From Xanthobacter agilis (GTDB taxonomy: Bacteria; Pseudomonadota; Alphaproteobacteria; Rhizobiales; Xanthobacteraceae): a stretch of DNA of 64,000 nt. The stretch lies in contig NZ_JABWGX010000007.1 of assembly GCF_021730435.1 (NCBI RefSeq), positions 1-64,000 of the forward strand. The letters run 5' to 3'. Shown here piece by piece: positions 11,061 to 20,488 of the stretch (its first letter is position 1; the number at the start of each line of letters is the position of its first letter). The notes under the pieces are model-generated. The model did no database searches. It saw nothing but the letters and a program-made list of their open reading frames with translations, and was not told the origin of the DNA. The position numbers and the translations under genes are program-made.

Positions 11061-11745
11061 CTGGCCCATCCCCTTTGGCCGCATGGACCTGAAACAGGCC
11101 GGCCGACAGTAACGCCGATCTGCATCAAGGTAATGGCGTCGCTTGCGTGCCGCGGTCCGCGGGTGAGGGCTGCGTGGACGCTGGGGAACTGCCTGAAGGG
11201 GGCGGACGGGCTGTTGTGTGCCTGATCCGGGGGCGTGCAGTGGTGTCAGGCGGCGCCGGACGGCGCGATCGGGTCTTGGCGTCCGATTCCGTCTTGGCTA
11301 ATACGCACAAGCTTTTTCGCCCGCGGATTGGTGGGCGCACCCCCTGAGCGCCTCGCTCAAGCCACATGGGGCGGGAAGCTGTGGTCTTCCTGCGCGTGGC
11401 AGCCTCCCGCTGCCGCCTTTTCCGCTGAAGCCGGGCCGGTCTGCAACGACAGCTGCGGGAAAGCTGTGCTAGGTAGGCGGCGCGTCGCGGGTTGCGGGCC
11501 GGCGGCGGATCTCCTTGATCCGTCCCATCCTGTCGCGCCAGCCCGGCCGCATGTGCGACGACTGCTTGAAATAAATGACGCCACCACCCAGAAACGCTCC
11601 TCCTGATGTTCCAAATGCCAGTTTGTCCGGCATCCCCCTCAGCTCTCGGCGCAGGCCTTGTCATGGGCACGAATAGGGGTGGTCCGGCCGGCACGCGAGC
11701 GCCTGAATGCAGCAGCGAACCGTCGCCGGGAAGAGAGTGGATCTG
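11061..11745. other. Long intergenic region between rlpA and the epimerase gene
   Basis: There are 685 bases without a convincing gene. Open frames on both strands have shadow-like Arg/Pro/Ala composition. A GAGAGTGG lies just before the epimerase start. A structured RNA cannot be excluded, but I see no known family. Confidence 0.4.
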
Positions 11746-12756
11746 ATGCGTTTCCTGATCACCGGCACTGCGGGATTCATCGGCTTTCATCTGGCAAAGC
11801 GGCTGCTGGAGGCCGGACACGATGTCGTCGGCTTCGACGGCATGACGCCCTATTACGACGTTCGCTTGAAGGCGGCGCGCCATGCCATCCTGGCGCGGTT
11901 TCCGTCCTTCCAGCCGGTTGAGGGGCGGCTTGAGGATGCCGCTGCCCTCGGGCAGGCGGCGGAATTGGCGCGGCCTGATGTCATTGTGCACCTGGCGGCC
12001 CAGGCGGGGGTCCGCTACAGCCTGGAAAATCCGAAGGCCTATGTGGACGCCAATCTGGTCGGTACCTGGAATGTGCTGGAAGTGGCGAAGCGCTGGCAGG
12101 TGCAGCATCTGCTAAGCGCGTCCAGCAGCTCCGTCTACGGGGCCGCCGAAACCGTCCCGTTTGGCGAGGTCGATAAGACAGACGAGCCGCTCACCCTCTA
12201 TGCCGCGACCAAGAAAGCGGGCGAGGTGATGGCGCATAGCTACGCCCATCTCTGGAAGATCCCCACAACTGCCTTTCGATTTTTCACCGTCTACGGCCCA
12301 TGGGGCCGGCCGGACATGGCGCTTTTCAAGTTCGTCGCAGCTATTCTGAAAGAGGAGCCCATCGAGATCTATGGGCAGGGGCAGATGCGGCGCGACTTTA
12401 CCTATATCGACGATCTTGTCGAGGCGGTGGTGCGCCTGCTCCCGGTTGCCCCCCAGGAGGCAAATCGCGTGACGGGCCCGCACGTGGTCGACTCGCTTTC
12501 GCGGGAAGGGCCGTTTCGCGTCGTGAACATCGGGGGCGGCCAGCCGGTCGGGCTTTTGCCGTTCATCGATACGGTCGAGGCGGCGCTGGGGCGTCCGGCC
12601 ATTCGCAAGATGCTGCCGATGCAGAAGGGCGATGTGCCCCAGACCTACGCCTCGCCGGCGCTGCTGGAGGCCCTGACAGGTTATAGTCCCCGGACACGGG
12701 TGGAAGACGGCGTCAAAGCCTTCGTTGCGTGGTATCGCGAGTATTATGGCGTGTGA
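11746..12756 (+). CDS. UDP-glucuronate 4-epimerase-like NAD-dependent sugar epimerase
   Basis: This 336-residue short-chain epimerase has the NAD-binding glycine motif G-T-A-G-F-I-G at residues 7-13, '[18 protein letters not shown]' and Ser-Ser-Ser in 'SASSSSVYG'. The catalytic Y-x-x-x-K is in 'YAATKKAGE', and '[17 protein letters not shown]' is typical of UDP-GlcA/UDP-Glc 4-epimerases of the LspL/CapI group. It should interconvert UDP-glucuronate and UDP-galacturonate in the cytoplasm for surface polysaccharide. The ATG at 11746 is preferred over 11707, because the family starts directly with the Rossmann strand and a purine-rich site precedes it. No other polysaccharide genes are adjacent. 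Confidence 0.9.
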   Translation: MRFLITGTAGFIGFHLAKRLLEAGHDVVGFDGMTPYYDVRLKAARHAILARFPSFQPVEGRLEDAAALGQAAELARPDVIVHLAAQAGVRYSLENPKAYVDANLVGTWNVLEVAKRWQVQHLLSASSSSVYGAAETVPFGEVDKTDEPLTLYAATKKAGEVMAHSYAHLWKIPTTAFRFFTVYGPWGRPDMALFKFVAAILKEEPIEIYGQGQMRRDFTYIDDLVEAVVRLLPVAPQEANRVTGPHVVDSLSREGPFRVVNIGGGQPVGLLPFIDTVEAALGRPAIRKMLPMQKGDVPQTYASPALLEALTGYSPRTRVEDGVKAFVAWYREYYGV

Positions 12757-12979
12757 TGGGTGGCGTCACATAAGCAATGGTATATCTCACGGGCGCAGCG
12801 GGTGGTGACGGGCGCGGGGGAGGGCTGTCACCGAGCCGCCGGGATGCTCTGTCGGCGACACAAGAATAGGGGATGACGTACATTTTGTTCCGCCGGCCTG
12901 ATGACGCCGCGACGCATCCCGTGTGGGTATCAATGTGCCTGCCGGGGCGACCCTTGGCGCACCGAGGCCGCGCGGCGGC

Positions 12980-13853
12980 ATGAAGGCGCCTCTTGGCGAT
13001 CGTCTGGAACGCCTTGTCGCCAGCCATGTCCATCTGGCGGGGCCTTGGCCCCTCATCACCTTTCGTAGCTATGTGCTCGCTGGGCGCCACATCATCTGGA
13101 GGGCGCGCCAGCATCGCAAGGGGCTTGATCGCCGGGCCCGCGCCCTGGAGGCGGTGCCCACCCCCTTTTGGCAGATCCGGGCCTACAACTGGTCCATGGG
13201 CCTCATCTTCGCCATCGGCTCGTTTCTGTTCATGCTCGGAAGCGCGTTGGCTCTGATTCCGGCTGGGGCATGGTCGCCGCCGGAACAGGTCGTCAACCTG
13301 GTCTTCTTCGCCGGTTCGCTGCCGTTCACCTGCGCCGGTTACATGCAGCATTTCCAGGCGGCCAATGCGGGCGGTTTCGCCATCGACCCGGCCTGCGCGC
13401 CACGACACCGGATCGCGTTCATCGGCTGGCACCCGCGCAGCATCGGCTGGCTGAGCACATTTACCCAGTTCCTCGGTACGATCGCCTTTAATATCAATAC
13501 GTTTGACACGCTTCTCGCCCCCCCGTGGCTGGTCTGCCCAGAACCTTGATATCTGGGGGCCGGACATGGTCGGTTCGCTGCTGTTCCTTGTGTCCGGCTA
13601 TCTTGCCTTCGTCGAGACCAGTCGCAGGTATTGGATCTGGAGGCCGAAATCGCTGGCGTGGCAGATTGTTTTTGCCAATCTCATAGGCTGCGTCGCGTTC
13701 ATGATTGCGGCCGTCCTTGCCTATGTGCCGGACGGTGCCGAAGCGTGGTGGATCCCGGTTCTCGCCAACATCCAACTATTTGCCGGCGCACTCGGATTCT
13801 TGATCGGCTCGGTGCTTGCCATGCGGGAGAGCGGATCGGCCGCCGCCGGATGA
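12980..13853 (+). pseudogene. Multi-pass membrane protein interrupted by a C7 frameshift
   Basis: Two overlapping frames form one protein. The first (from about 12980, possibly 12923) holds 'FWQIRAYNWSMGLIFAIGS', two or three membrane helices and 'IGWLSTFTQFLGTIAFNINT'. It then runs into a run of seven C at 13518-13524 and stops at 13549. Skipping one C gives 'TFDTLLAPRGWSAQNLDIWG' and continues in the second frame to 13853 with about three more helices ('MVGSLLFLVSGYLAFVE', 'ANIQLFAGALGFLIGSVLAM'). The reconstructed protein has about 290 residues and six helices and resembles conserved hypothetical membrane proteins with YrhK-like helices. The break could be a real mutation, slippage-based phase variation or a sequencing error. 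Confidence 0.7.
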
Positions 13854-13993
13854 CGCGTTCGAGGGCGGACAAACCTCCCTAAGGGCGCGCGTCTTGGCGC
13901 AAACTTCAAATCACGGATGTGTGTCGCAACGTAAATGACAGCCTTGTGATGCGCAAATTGCGGGGTAACGGCCAAAATTGCAATAATTGATTG

Positions 13994-14034
13994 CAGGAAA
14001 ATCCTCCGACTTTCACTTCTTCATAATTTTCCTG
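13994..14034. promoter_or_regulatory. Inverted repeat in the chitinase upstream region, candidate operator
   Basis: CAGGAAAAT at 13994-14002 is the exact reverse complement of ATTTTCCTG at 14026-14034, with 23 bases between them. It lies about 135 bases before the chitinase-like gene in an AT-rich 311-base intergenic region (13857-14167) that otherwise holds no gene. Its role as a regulator binding site is inference. Confidence 0.35.
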
Positions 14035-14167
14035 ACAAGAAAAGCGGGTAAAAATAGAGTTCACGAATGAGGCATCAACCGCATTCTCACAAACACATGA
14101 ATTTCTAGAACTTGACCGTGACGCCGAGCTGAGTTCCTTTCCGCATGGCGGCGAAAAAGGAGCCAGA

Positions 14168-16270
14168 ATGACGACAACATCAATCACTTGGGCGTGGGGC
14201 ACAAAGGCGACCCTCGACTTTGATCCCGCGACGGATACGCTCGACTTCGGCTGGATGGGGGCGGATAATTTCACCATTACCGAAGTGGACGGATCGGTGG
14301 TGATTTCGATTCCGTCCAACGATCAGACCTACACCTTGAGCGGCGTATCGCTCTCCGAACTGTCCTTGTCGAACATCACGGCCAAGGATAGCTCGGCCGT
14401 GACCGAATGGACCGAGGCCCTGTCGGGGTCCGGTGGCACCTCTTCAGGCGGCAGCTCTTCGGGCGGCTCCAGCTCGGGAACCGGTTCATCCGGCGGCACG
14501 TCTTCGGGCGGTACATCATCGGGCGGCAGCAGCTCCGGCACCACCACCATCACGTGGTCGTGGGGCACGGATACAGTGCTCAACTTCAACCCGGAGACCG
14601 ACAAGCTCGATTTCGGCTGGTTCTCGTCCGACAACTTCACCATCACCGAGAGCGATGGTTCGGTGGTCATTTCCATCCCCTCGAACGACCAGACCTACAC
14701 GCTCACCGGCGTGACCCTGGACGAGCTGACCATCGACAATATCGTCGCCAATGACAGCTCGGCCCTGGCGGAGTGGCAGGCGGCGCTTGCGGGTTCGGGT
14801 GGCTCCGGCAACTCGGGTGGCTCCGGTGACAATGGGGGCACCGGCGGTGATTCGGGCAACACGGGTGGCGACACGGGCAACACCGGTGGTGGCAACAGCG
14901 GCTCCGATACGACCGCGGACTATGCCGATTCCTGGGCCTCGACCAGCGTGTATGTGGCCGGCGACCAGGTGAGCGTCGGCAACGCCGTCTACGAAGCCAA
15001 CTGGTGGACCCAGGGCGACGATCCGTCCACCCACAGCGGCGCGGAGGGCAGCGGCAATGTGTGGAGCTTCGTGGGCTACATGGACACCACCCCGGTGGTT
15101 CCGGATGCGCCCGATGACCTTGCCGCCACGGGCGTTCAGGACACTTCGCTGACCCTGCGCTGGGATGCGGCCGAGGTGGATGGCGTCGGCACGGTCTCGG
15201 GTTACGAGATCTACCAGGATGGCGAGTTGATCGGCACCACCTCCAGCACCTACTTCAAGGTGTCGGATCTCGACGCGGCGACCTCCTATTCGTTCACGGT
15301 GGTGGCCATCGACGAGGCCGGGTCGTCCACGCCCTCCGACGCGCTGACGGTGACCACCGATGAGGCGGGAACGTCGTCGGGCACGGACAAGAGCTTCTCG
15401 CCCTATGTGGACATGTCGCTCACCACCAGCCAGGACCTGGTGAACATGGTGTCGGATGCGGGCCTTGAGTCCGTGACCCTCGCCTTCGTGCTGTCATCGG
15501 GCACGGACACCATCGGTTGGGGCGGGACCGGGAGCATCGACAACGACGCCTTGTCGAACGGCACCACGATCTCCTCCATCGTGGACGAACTGCACTCCAT
15601 GGGCGTGGACGTCACCATCTCCTTTGGTGGCGCCAACGGCCAGGAGGCCGCGCAGACCTTCTCCAGCGCGGAAGCGCTCGAGACGGCCTACCAGTCGGTG
15701 ATCGACAAGTACGGGGTCACGCATCTCGATTTCGACATCGAGGGCGCGTCGATCGCCAACGACTCGGCCAACGACATGCGCAACGAGGCCCTGGCGGCGC
15801 TGCAGCAGACGAACCCCGATCTCGAGGTGTCGTTCACCCTGCCGGTGCTCACCGACGGCCTCACCCAGGACGGCATCGACCTCCTGAAGTCGGCCATGGA
15901 CGCGGGCGTGGAGATTTCCACGGTCAACATCATGGCCATGGACTACGGCGCCTATTACGACAGCGGCGACATGGGCACCGATGCCATCGCGGCGTCGGAA
16001 GCCACCATCGCGCAGCTTGAGGCGATCGGGCTTGATGCCGATATCGTCATCACGCCGATGATCGGCATCAACGACGTGACCTCCGAGGTGTTCACCCTGG
16101 AGGACGCGCAGCAACTCGTGGACTATGTGGAGTCCAGCGACAATGTCGCCGGCATTTCCATGTGGTCGCTGGGCCGCGACAATGGCGACACCGTGGGAAC
16201 CGTCTCGCCGGTCGGCAGCGGCGTGACCCAGGACGACTACGACTTCAGCAAGATCTTCGCTACGGTCTGA
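14168..16270 (+). CDS. Multidomain GH18 chitinase-like protein, probable type I secretion substrate
   Basis: The protein has 700 residues and no signal peptide. Residues 6-86 and 128-208 are two copies of one module, sharing 'DGSVVISIPSNDQTYTL', separated by a Gly/Ser linker. A Gly/Asn linker leads to a CBM5/12-like chitin-binding domain (about 252-304: 'SWASTSVYVAGDQV', 'YEANWWTQGDDPS'). A fibronectin type III domain (about 311-397) and a GH18 barrel (about 409-700) follow. The GH18 signature reads T-H-L-D-F-D-I-E, keeping Asp521, Asp523 and the acid Glu525 but having Thr in place of the first Asp. The C-terminus ends in hydrophobic residues after acidic ones. AAGGAG precedes the ATG. A T1SS operon converges on it. 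The likely role is secreted hydrolysis of chitin-like polymers. Confidence 0.88.
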   Translation: MTTTSITWAWGTKATLDFDPATDTLDFGWMGADNFTITEVDGSVVISIPSNDQTYTLSGVSLSELSLSNITAKDSSAVTEWTEALSGSGGTSSGGSSSGGSSSGTGSSGGTSSGGTSSGGSSSGTTTITWSWGTDTVLNFNPETDKLDFGWFSSDNFTITESDGSVVISIPSNDQTYTLTGVTLDELTIDNIVANDSSALAEWQAALAGSGGSGNSGGSGDNGGTGGDSGNTGGDTGNTGGGNSGSDTTADYADSWASTSVYVAGDQVSVGNAVYEANWWTQGDDPSTHSGAEGSGNVWSFVGYMDTTPVVPDAPDDLAATGVQDTSLTLRWDAAEVDGVGTVSGYEIYQDGELIGTTSSTYFKVSDLDAATSYSFTVVAIDEAGSSTPSDALTVTTDEAGTSSGTDKSFSPYVDMSLTTSQDLVNMVSDAGLESVTLAFVLSSGTDTIGWGGTGSIDNDALSNGTTISSIVDELHSMGVDVTISFGGANGQEAAQTFSSAEALETAYQSVIDKYGVTHLDFDIEGASIANDSANDMRNEALAALQQTNPDLEVSFTLPVLTDGLTQDGIDLLKSAMDAGVEISTVNIMAMDYGAYYDSGDMGTDAIAASEATIAQLEAIGLDADIVITPMIGINDVTSEVFTLEDAQQLVDYVESSDNVAGISMWSLGRDNGDTVGTVSPVGSGVTQDDYDFSKIFATV

Positions 16271-16290
16271 AGATCTTCTCACATGTGGGG

Positions 16291-16325
16291 AAGCGGCCGG
16301 CCTTGCGCCGGCCGCTTTTCTTTTG
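16291..16325 (+). terminator. Rho-independent terminator of the chitinase gene
   Basis: A perfect 11-base inverted repeat (AAGCGGCCGGC at 16291-16301 with its complement at 16307-16317) encloses a 5-base loop and is followed by TTCTTTTG. It lies 20 bases after the stop codon. Confidence 0.85.
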
Positions 16326-16481
16326 CCCGGCGCACGATCGCCGCCCCCGCCCTTTATCAGGCAAGACTCCGCCCTGACCGGCATGGGCGAAATCCTCCGG
16401 CTATGGCAGTCCTGTGTGTCATGGTCGGCGCGGCGTATGCGCGCGTCGGACGAAAAGCCGAATTCAGGCCCTCAAGAGCAA

Positions 16482-16504
16482 ATGCCCGGCACGTGGCCGG
16501 GCAT
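16482..16504 (-). terminator. Hairpin downstream of the second T1SS operon
   Basis: ATGCCCGGC (16482-16490) and GCCGGGCAT (16496-16504) form a perfect 9-base stem with a 5-base loop, about 40 bases after the adaptor stop. On the minus strand it is followed only by TTTGCTC, so it may be a weak terminator. Confidence 0.5.
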
Positions 16505-16540
16505 CGCGATAGGTTCGTCGTCGGTCCGAGCGCGCAACCT

Positions 16541-18037
16541 TCACCGCTCGGTGAGGGCGTGGCTCATGGCGTCGGTGAAAGGCCGGACCAGATAGCTGAG
16601 CACCGAGCGCTCGCCGGTGCTGAACACCACTTCGGCGTTCATGCCCGGGCGAAGGCGGGTCTTCAGCTCCTGCGGAATGTCGGTGTCGGCCACCGCAACA
16701 CGGGCCAGGAAGAACGGCTCGTGGGTAGTCTCGTCCATCAGGCGGTCGCGGGAAACCGATTGCAGGTGGCCCAGAACCAGGGGCGTGGAGCGGGCGTGGA
16801 AGGCCGGGAACTTCACCTCCACCTCATTGTCTTTCGCCAGCCGGTCGATGTCCTGCACCGCGACCTGGGCATCCACCACCAAAGGCTCGTGAGTGGGCAC
16901 GATCTCCAGCATGGTGTCGCCGGGCCGCACCACCGCGCCCACCGTGTAGATGCGCGGGTTGATGTTCTGCACCGTGCCGGCGCGCGGGGCGCGAATCTCG
17001 ATGCGGTCCAGCACGCTCCGTGCCACCCGCACCCGTTCGCGCAGGTCGGAGAGCTTCTGCCGTACATCGAGAAGCTGCTCGCCGGCGTCCTGCACCCGCT
17101 GCTGGCGCACCTGCGCGATCTGCATTTTCACCTCGCTGATGGAGCCCCGCGCCTTGGCTGCGTCGGCGATGTTGCGTCCCACTAGGCCGTCGAGCCGTGC
17201 CTTCTCGCGTTCGAGCTGGGAAATGCGCGACTTGTTCACGAGCCCCTTGCGCTCCAGCTCGCGCACGGCACCAAGCTCGTCCTCGACGAAGGCGAGCTGC
17301 TGTTGAGCCGAACGGCGCTCCTGGTTGAGGCCCTCGATCTCGGTGCCGAACTGCGCCACGCGGCCTTCGAGAATCTCGATCTGGCTGTCGAAATTGGCGC
17401 GCCCGTCCCGGAACTGGGTGATCTGGTCGATCATGGCGCGCAGCACGGCCGGTCGGTCGGTCTGCTCCGACAGCTCCGGCGGAAAGCTGACCTCGGTCGC
17501 GCCGTCGCGCTCGGCGAGCAGGCGCGCCTCCATGGCGAGCCCCGCGCCGAGCTGGGCCAGGGCCGCGTCGTAATTGGCCTTGGACATGGTGTCGGCAAGG
17601 CGGAACAGCACCTGGTCCTTGGCCACGTCGTCGCCTTCCCTCACCAGGATCTCGCCGATGATGCCGCCTTCAAGATGCTGCACCACCTGGCGCATGCTCT
17701 CCACCGCGACCACGCCCGGCGCGATGACGGCGCTGCCCACGCTGCTCAGGGAGGCCCAGCCGCCGAGCCCGAGAAAGGTGAAGGCGATGAGCCCATAGCC
17801 GGCGCGGGCGAACACCCGATAGTCGCCAGTGGCCGGCGGCGCTGCCCCCGGCGGGAGCGGCTCCTCGGGTTTGGCCGAGATCGCGAGGGTGTCGCGCACC
17901 CAGCGCCACGCCGCGGCGAGCGTCGTGCTCTCCCTCAGGCGGCGCTCCAGGGAGACCAGCACGGCGCTGCTGCGCGCCCGCTGCACGGCATCACCCAGGG
18001 CGGCGCGGGTCTTCTGTCCATAATCCAGGATCGACAT
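16541..18037 (-). CDS. Type I secretion membrane fusion protein, HlyD/PrtE family
   Basis: This 498-residue periplasmic adaptor has a cytoplasmic N-terminus rich in Arg and Ala. A membrane segment lies near 95-118 ('GLIAFTFLGLGGWASLSSVG') and is followed by 'VVQHLEGGIIGEILVREGD', the first lipoyl half. A long coiled coil (about 190-370) includes 'LNQERRSAQQQLAFVEDELG'. Then come 'RIEIRAPRAGTVQNI' and a C-terminal beta domain with 'LKTRLRPGMNAEVVF'. It sits three bases downstream of the ABC gene, so they form one transcript. It should connect the ABC exporter to an outer-membrane factor encoded elsewhere. Confidence 0.93.
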   Translation of the reverse strand: MSILDYGQKTRAALGDAVQRARSSAVLVSLERRLRESTTLAAAWRWVRDTLAISAKPEEPLPPGAAPPATGDYRVFARAGYGLIAFTFLGLGGWASLSSVGSAVIAPGVVAVESMRQVVQHLEGGIIGEILVREGDDVAKDQVLFRLADTMSKANYDAALAQLGAGLAMEARLLAERDGATEVSFPPELSEQTDRPAVLRAMIDQITQFRDGRANFDSQIEILEGRVAQFGTEIEGLNQERRSAQQQLAFVEDELGAVRELERKGLVNKSRISQLEREKARLDGLVGRNIADAAKARGSISEVKMQIAQVRQQRVQDAGEQLLDVRQKLSDLRERVRVARSVLDRIEIRAPRAGTVQNINPRIYTVGAVVRPGDTMLEIVPTHEPLVVDAQVAVQDIDRLAKDNEVEVKFPAFHARSTPLVLGHLQSVSRDRLMDETTHEPFFLARVAVADTDIPQELKTRLRPGMNAEVVFSTGERSVLSYLVRPFTDAMSHALTER

Positions 18038-18040
18038 GGC

Positions 18041-19885
18041 TCACGCCTCCTTCTGCGCGACGGCCGGCAGCGCCGCGGGCGCGCCATGGGGCCAGTTGGC
18101 CGGCGTGCCGCCGACGCCGCGCGCGGCGGCCAGCTTCGGGGTGAGGGCCACCCGCTGGCGCACCGGCGGCGGACCGCCGGCGCTCGCCAGCTTGGCGAGG
18201 GTCTGCTCGCGCGGGCCGAAGGCCTGCAGCACGCCGTCCTTGATGCCCAGGATGAAATCGCACTGGCCGAGCCCGGCCGGGCGATGGCTGATGATGATGA
18301 CGGTCCGGCGCGCCGCCTTGAGCTGGCGCAGGGCCTCGGTGAGCGCCATCTCGCCGGGCGGGTCCAGGCTGGCGTTGGGTTCGTCGAGCACCACCAGCGC
18401 CGGCATGCCGTACACCGCGCGGGCAAGGCCGATGCGCTGGCGCTGGCCGCCGGACAAAGCGACGCCGCCCTCGCCGATCTGGGTGTTGTAGCCCTGCGGC
18501 AGGCGCTGGATCATCTCGTAGACGCCGGCGACGCGGGCCGCGCCCACCACCCCGGCGTCGTCGGGCGCCCCGAAGCGGGCGATGTTCTCGGCGACCGTGC
18601 CGGAGAACAATTCCACGTCCTGGGGCAGATAGCCCACCTGCCGGCCGAGCTGGTCCTCGTCCCAATGGGCGAGTTCCGAGCCGTCGAGGCGGATGGAGCC
18701 GGCCACCGCCGGCCACACCCCCACCAGCACCCGCGCCAGGGACGACTTGCCCGCCGCCGTGGGGCCGACGATGCCCAGCGAGCTGCCCGCCGGCAGCTTG
18801 AACGACAGATTGCGGATCACCGGCACGTCGCGCCCCGGCGCCCGGATGAACAGGGTCTCGGCCGTGATCTCGCCGCGGGCGTCGGGCAGGCGCAGGCGCG
18901 CCTCCGGGGCCGGGGCGGCCCGCAGCAGGAACTGCACGCGGTTGAAGGCGGTACGCATCTGCACCACCGATTTCCAATTGGTCACCGCCTGCTCGATGGG
19001 CTGGATGCAGCGACCGAGCAGGATGGAGCCGGCGATCATCATGCCCGGCGAAATCTCCCGCTCGATGGCGAGATAGGCCCCAAGGCCCAGAACCACGCTC
19101 TGCACCAGGGCGCGGTTGAACTTGGTGAGCGCGACCAGCACCGCGCCGCGGTCTCCCGCCTGTCCCTGCCAGCCGAGCGCATCGTCATGCACCTTGCGCC
19201 AGCGCCGGCGCAAAGGCTGGGCCATGCCCATGGCCTTGAGCACCTCCGCGTTGCGGAAGGTGGCGGTGGCCGCCGCCGTCGCGACGATGCTGGCGCGGCT
19301 GGCCTGCTCCAGCGCGCGACGGGTGGCGCGGTTGTTGAGCACGGCGATGATGCCGGAAAACAGGCAGCTCACCACCGCGAGCACCCCGTAGAGGGGGTGG
19401 AGAGCGGTCGCGCACACGATGTAGATGGGCACCCACGGCACGTCGCACAGGGAGACCACGCCGGCGCCGCCGAAGAAGTCGCGCACGGTTTCCAGGTCGC
19501 GCAAGGGCTGCGCCTGCCCCGAGCCGGGGCCGCGCGCCGCAAGGCGGAGCACCGCGTCGAACACCGGGCCGTTCACGGCCTCGTCGAAGGCGACGCCGGC
19601 CCGTGCCAGCACCCGCGCCCGCAACCCTTCCAGGGCCGCCCAGATCGCATAAAGAAAGGCGGCGATGACCGTCAGCACCACCAGCGTTTCAAGGTTGCGG
19701 CTCGCCAGGACGCGGTCGTAGACCTGCATCATGTAGAGCGGGCCGTTGAGGCCCAGGATATTGATGAAGAAGCTGAACACCACCACCGTCACGAAGGCCG
19801 GGCGGACGGTGTTCAGTCCCGCATCGAGTGCGGTTGGCGCAAAAGCTTGCTGTGGCGCCCGCCCGGTTCCGGGTGGAGTGCTCAT
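18041..19885 (-). CDS. Type I secretion ABC transporter, PrtD-like permease/ATPase
   Basis: This 614-residue half-transporter lacks an N-terminal C39-like domain, as in PrtD/AprD exporters. Membrane helices lie at about 30-330. The ATPase has Walker A 'GPTAAGKSS', signature '[15 protein letters not shown]', Walker B 'LVVLDEPNASLD' and the switch His in 'IIISHRPAGL'. The ATG is preceded by GAGG. PrtD-type systems export proteins with an uncleaved C-terminal signal. The converging chitinase-like gene, without a signal peptide, is the obvious candidate cargo, although a distant one is possible. Confidence 0.93.
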   Translation of the reverse strand: MSTPPGTGRAPQQAFAPTALDAGLNTVRPAFVTVVVFSFFINILGLNGPLYMMQVYDRVLASRNLETLVVLTVIAAFLYAIWAALEGLRARVLARAGVAFDEAVNGPVFDAVLRLAARGPGSGQAQPLRDLETVRDFFGGAGVVSLCDVPWVPIYIVCATALHPLYGVLAVVSCLFSGIIAVLNNRATRRALEQASRASIVATAAATATFRNAEVLKAMGMAQPLRRRWRKVHDDALGWQGQAGDRGAVLVALTKFNRALVQSVVLGLGAYLAIEREISPGMMIAGSILLGRCIQPIEQAVTNWKSVVQMRTAFNRVQFLLRAAPAPEARLRLPDARGEITAETLFIRAPGRDVPVIRNLSFKLPAGSSLGIVGPTAAGKSSLARVLVGVWPAVAGSIRLDGSELAHWDEDQLGRQVGYLPQDVELFSGTVAENIARFGAPDDAGVVGAARVAGVYEMIQRLPQGYNTQIGEGGVALSGGQRQRIGLARAVYGMPALVVLDEPNASLDPPGEMALTEALRQLKAARRTVIIISHRPAGLGQCDFILGIKDGVLQAFGPREQTLAKLASAGGPPPVRQRVALTPKLAAARGVGGTPANWPHGAPAALPAVAQKEA

Positions 19886-20488
19886 GTCTCATCCTCAATG
19901 ACGACCCTGGTGCCCCCGGATCGAGACGGGGAGAGGCTGCCTGTTCCCGCCCGTGGTGGAGCACCTAAGCTCCACAGAAACGCGACCTCAACCATGGAGA
20001 CGGTATCTTCCCACAGGAGGGGAGGTTTCAAGTCACGAGATGCGGCGCAGTGGACACAGAAACGCGATGTCGGCTTAGGGTTTTCTCGCCAGTGAACCAC
20101 TTTACCAGGGTCGATGCCGGCGCTCCCGATCCAGAATTGCGTCATGCGAAAATGCGCGCCAACGCTCCGGCAGCCTTCGTGCATGGTGTGCTTATATATT
20201 TTCATGCCTGTGTCGTATTCATAACTAAGGACACCTGCGGCCATGGAGCAGGTTGTCTCCCATCGAGATTGCCTTATTCTGCCGTGAGGTAATGACCCAC
20301 CGGAGGATCGAGGCCCGGTTCGGAGGTCAGCGGACCGGTACGAGGCATGAGCGCCGTGGAACGCGGCGCGTCCCGTGAGGCGTTCCCGGCTTCGTCGTAT
20401 GGCGGCGCGGGGGAACTGTTCTCCGTCAATGCCGCCACCGCGATCCATGGGCATGATGTCTCGACGCGTTATTGAGAGGATGCCGCGC
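19886..20488. other. Divergent intergenic region between T1SS operon and FIST receptor gene
   Basis: About 600 bases without a recognisable gene separate the two divergent genes. Both promoters must lie here, but no clear boxes are visible. The minus-strand open frame crossing it looks like a shadow. Confidence 0.4.

Noticed and set aside
17303-20095. 930-residue plus-strand open frame antisense to the T1SS ABC and adaptor genes
   Set aside because: His/Arg/Gly-rich composition without motifs; exact shadow of two genes with clear Walker and lipoyl motifs.
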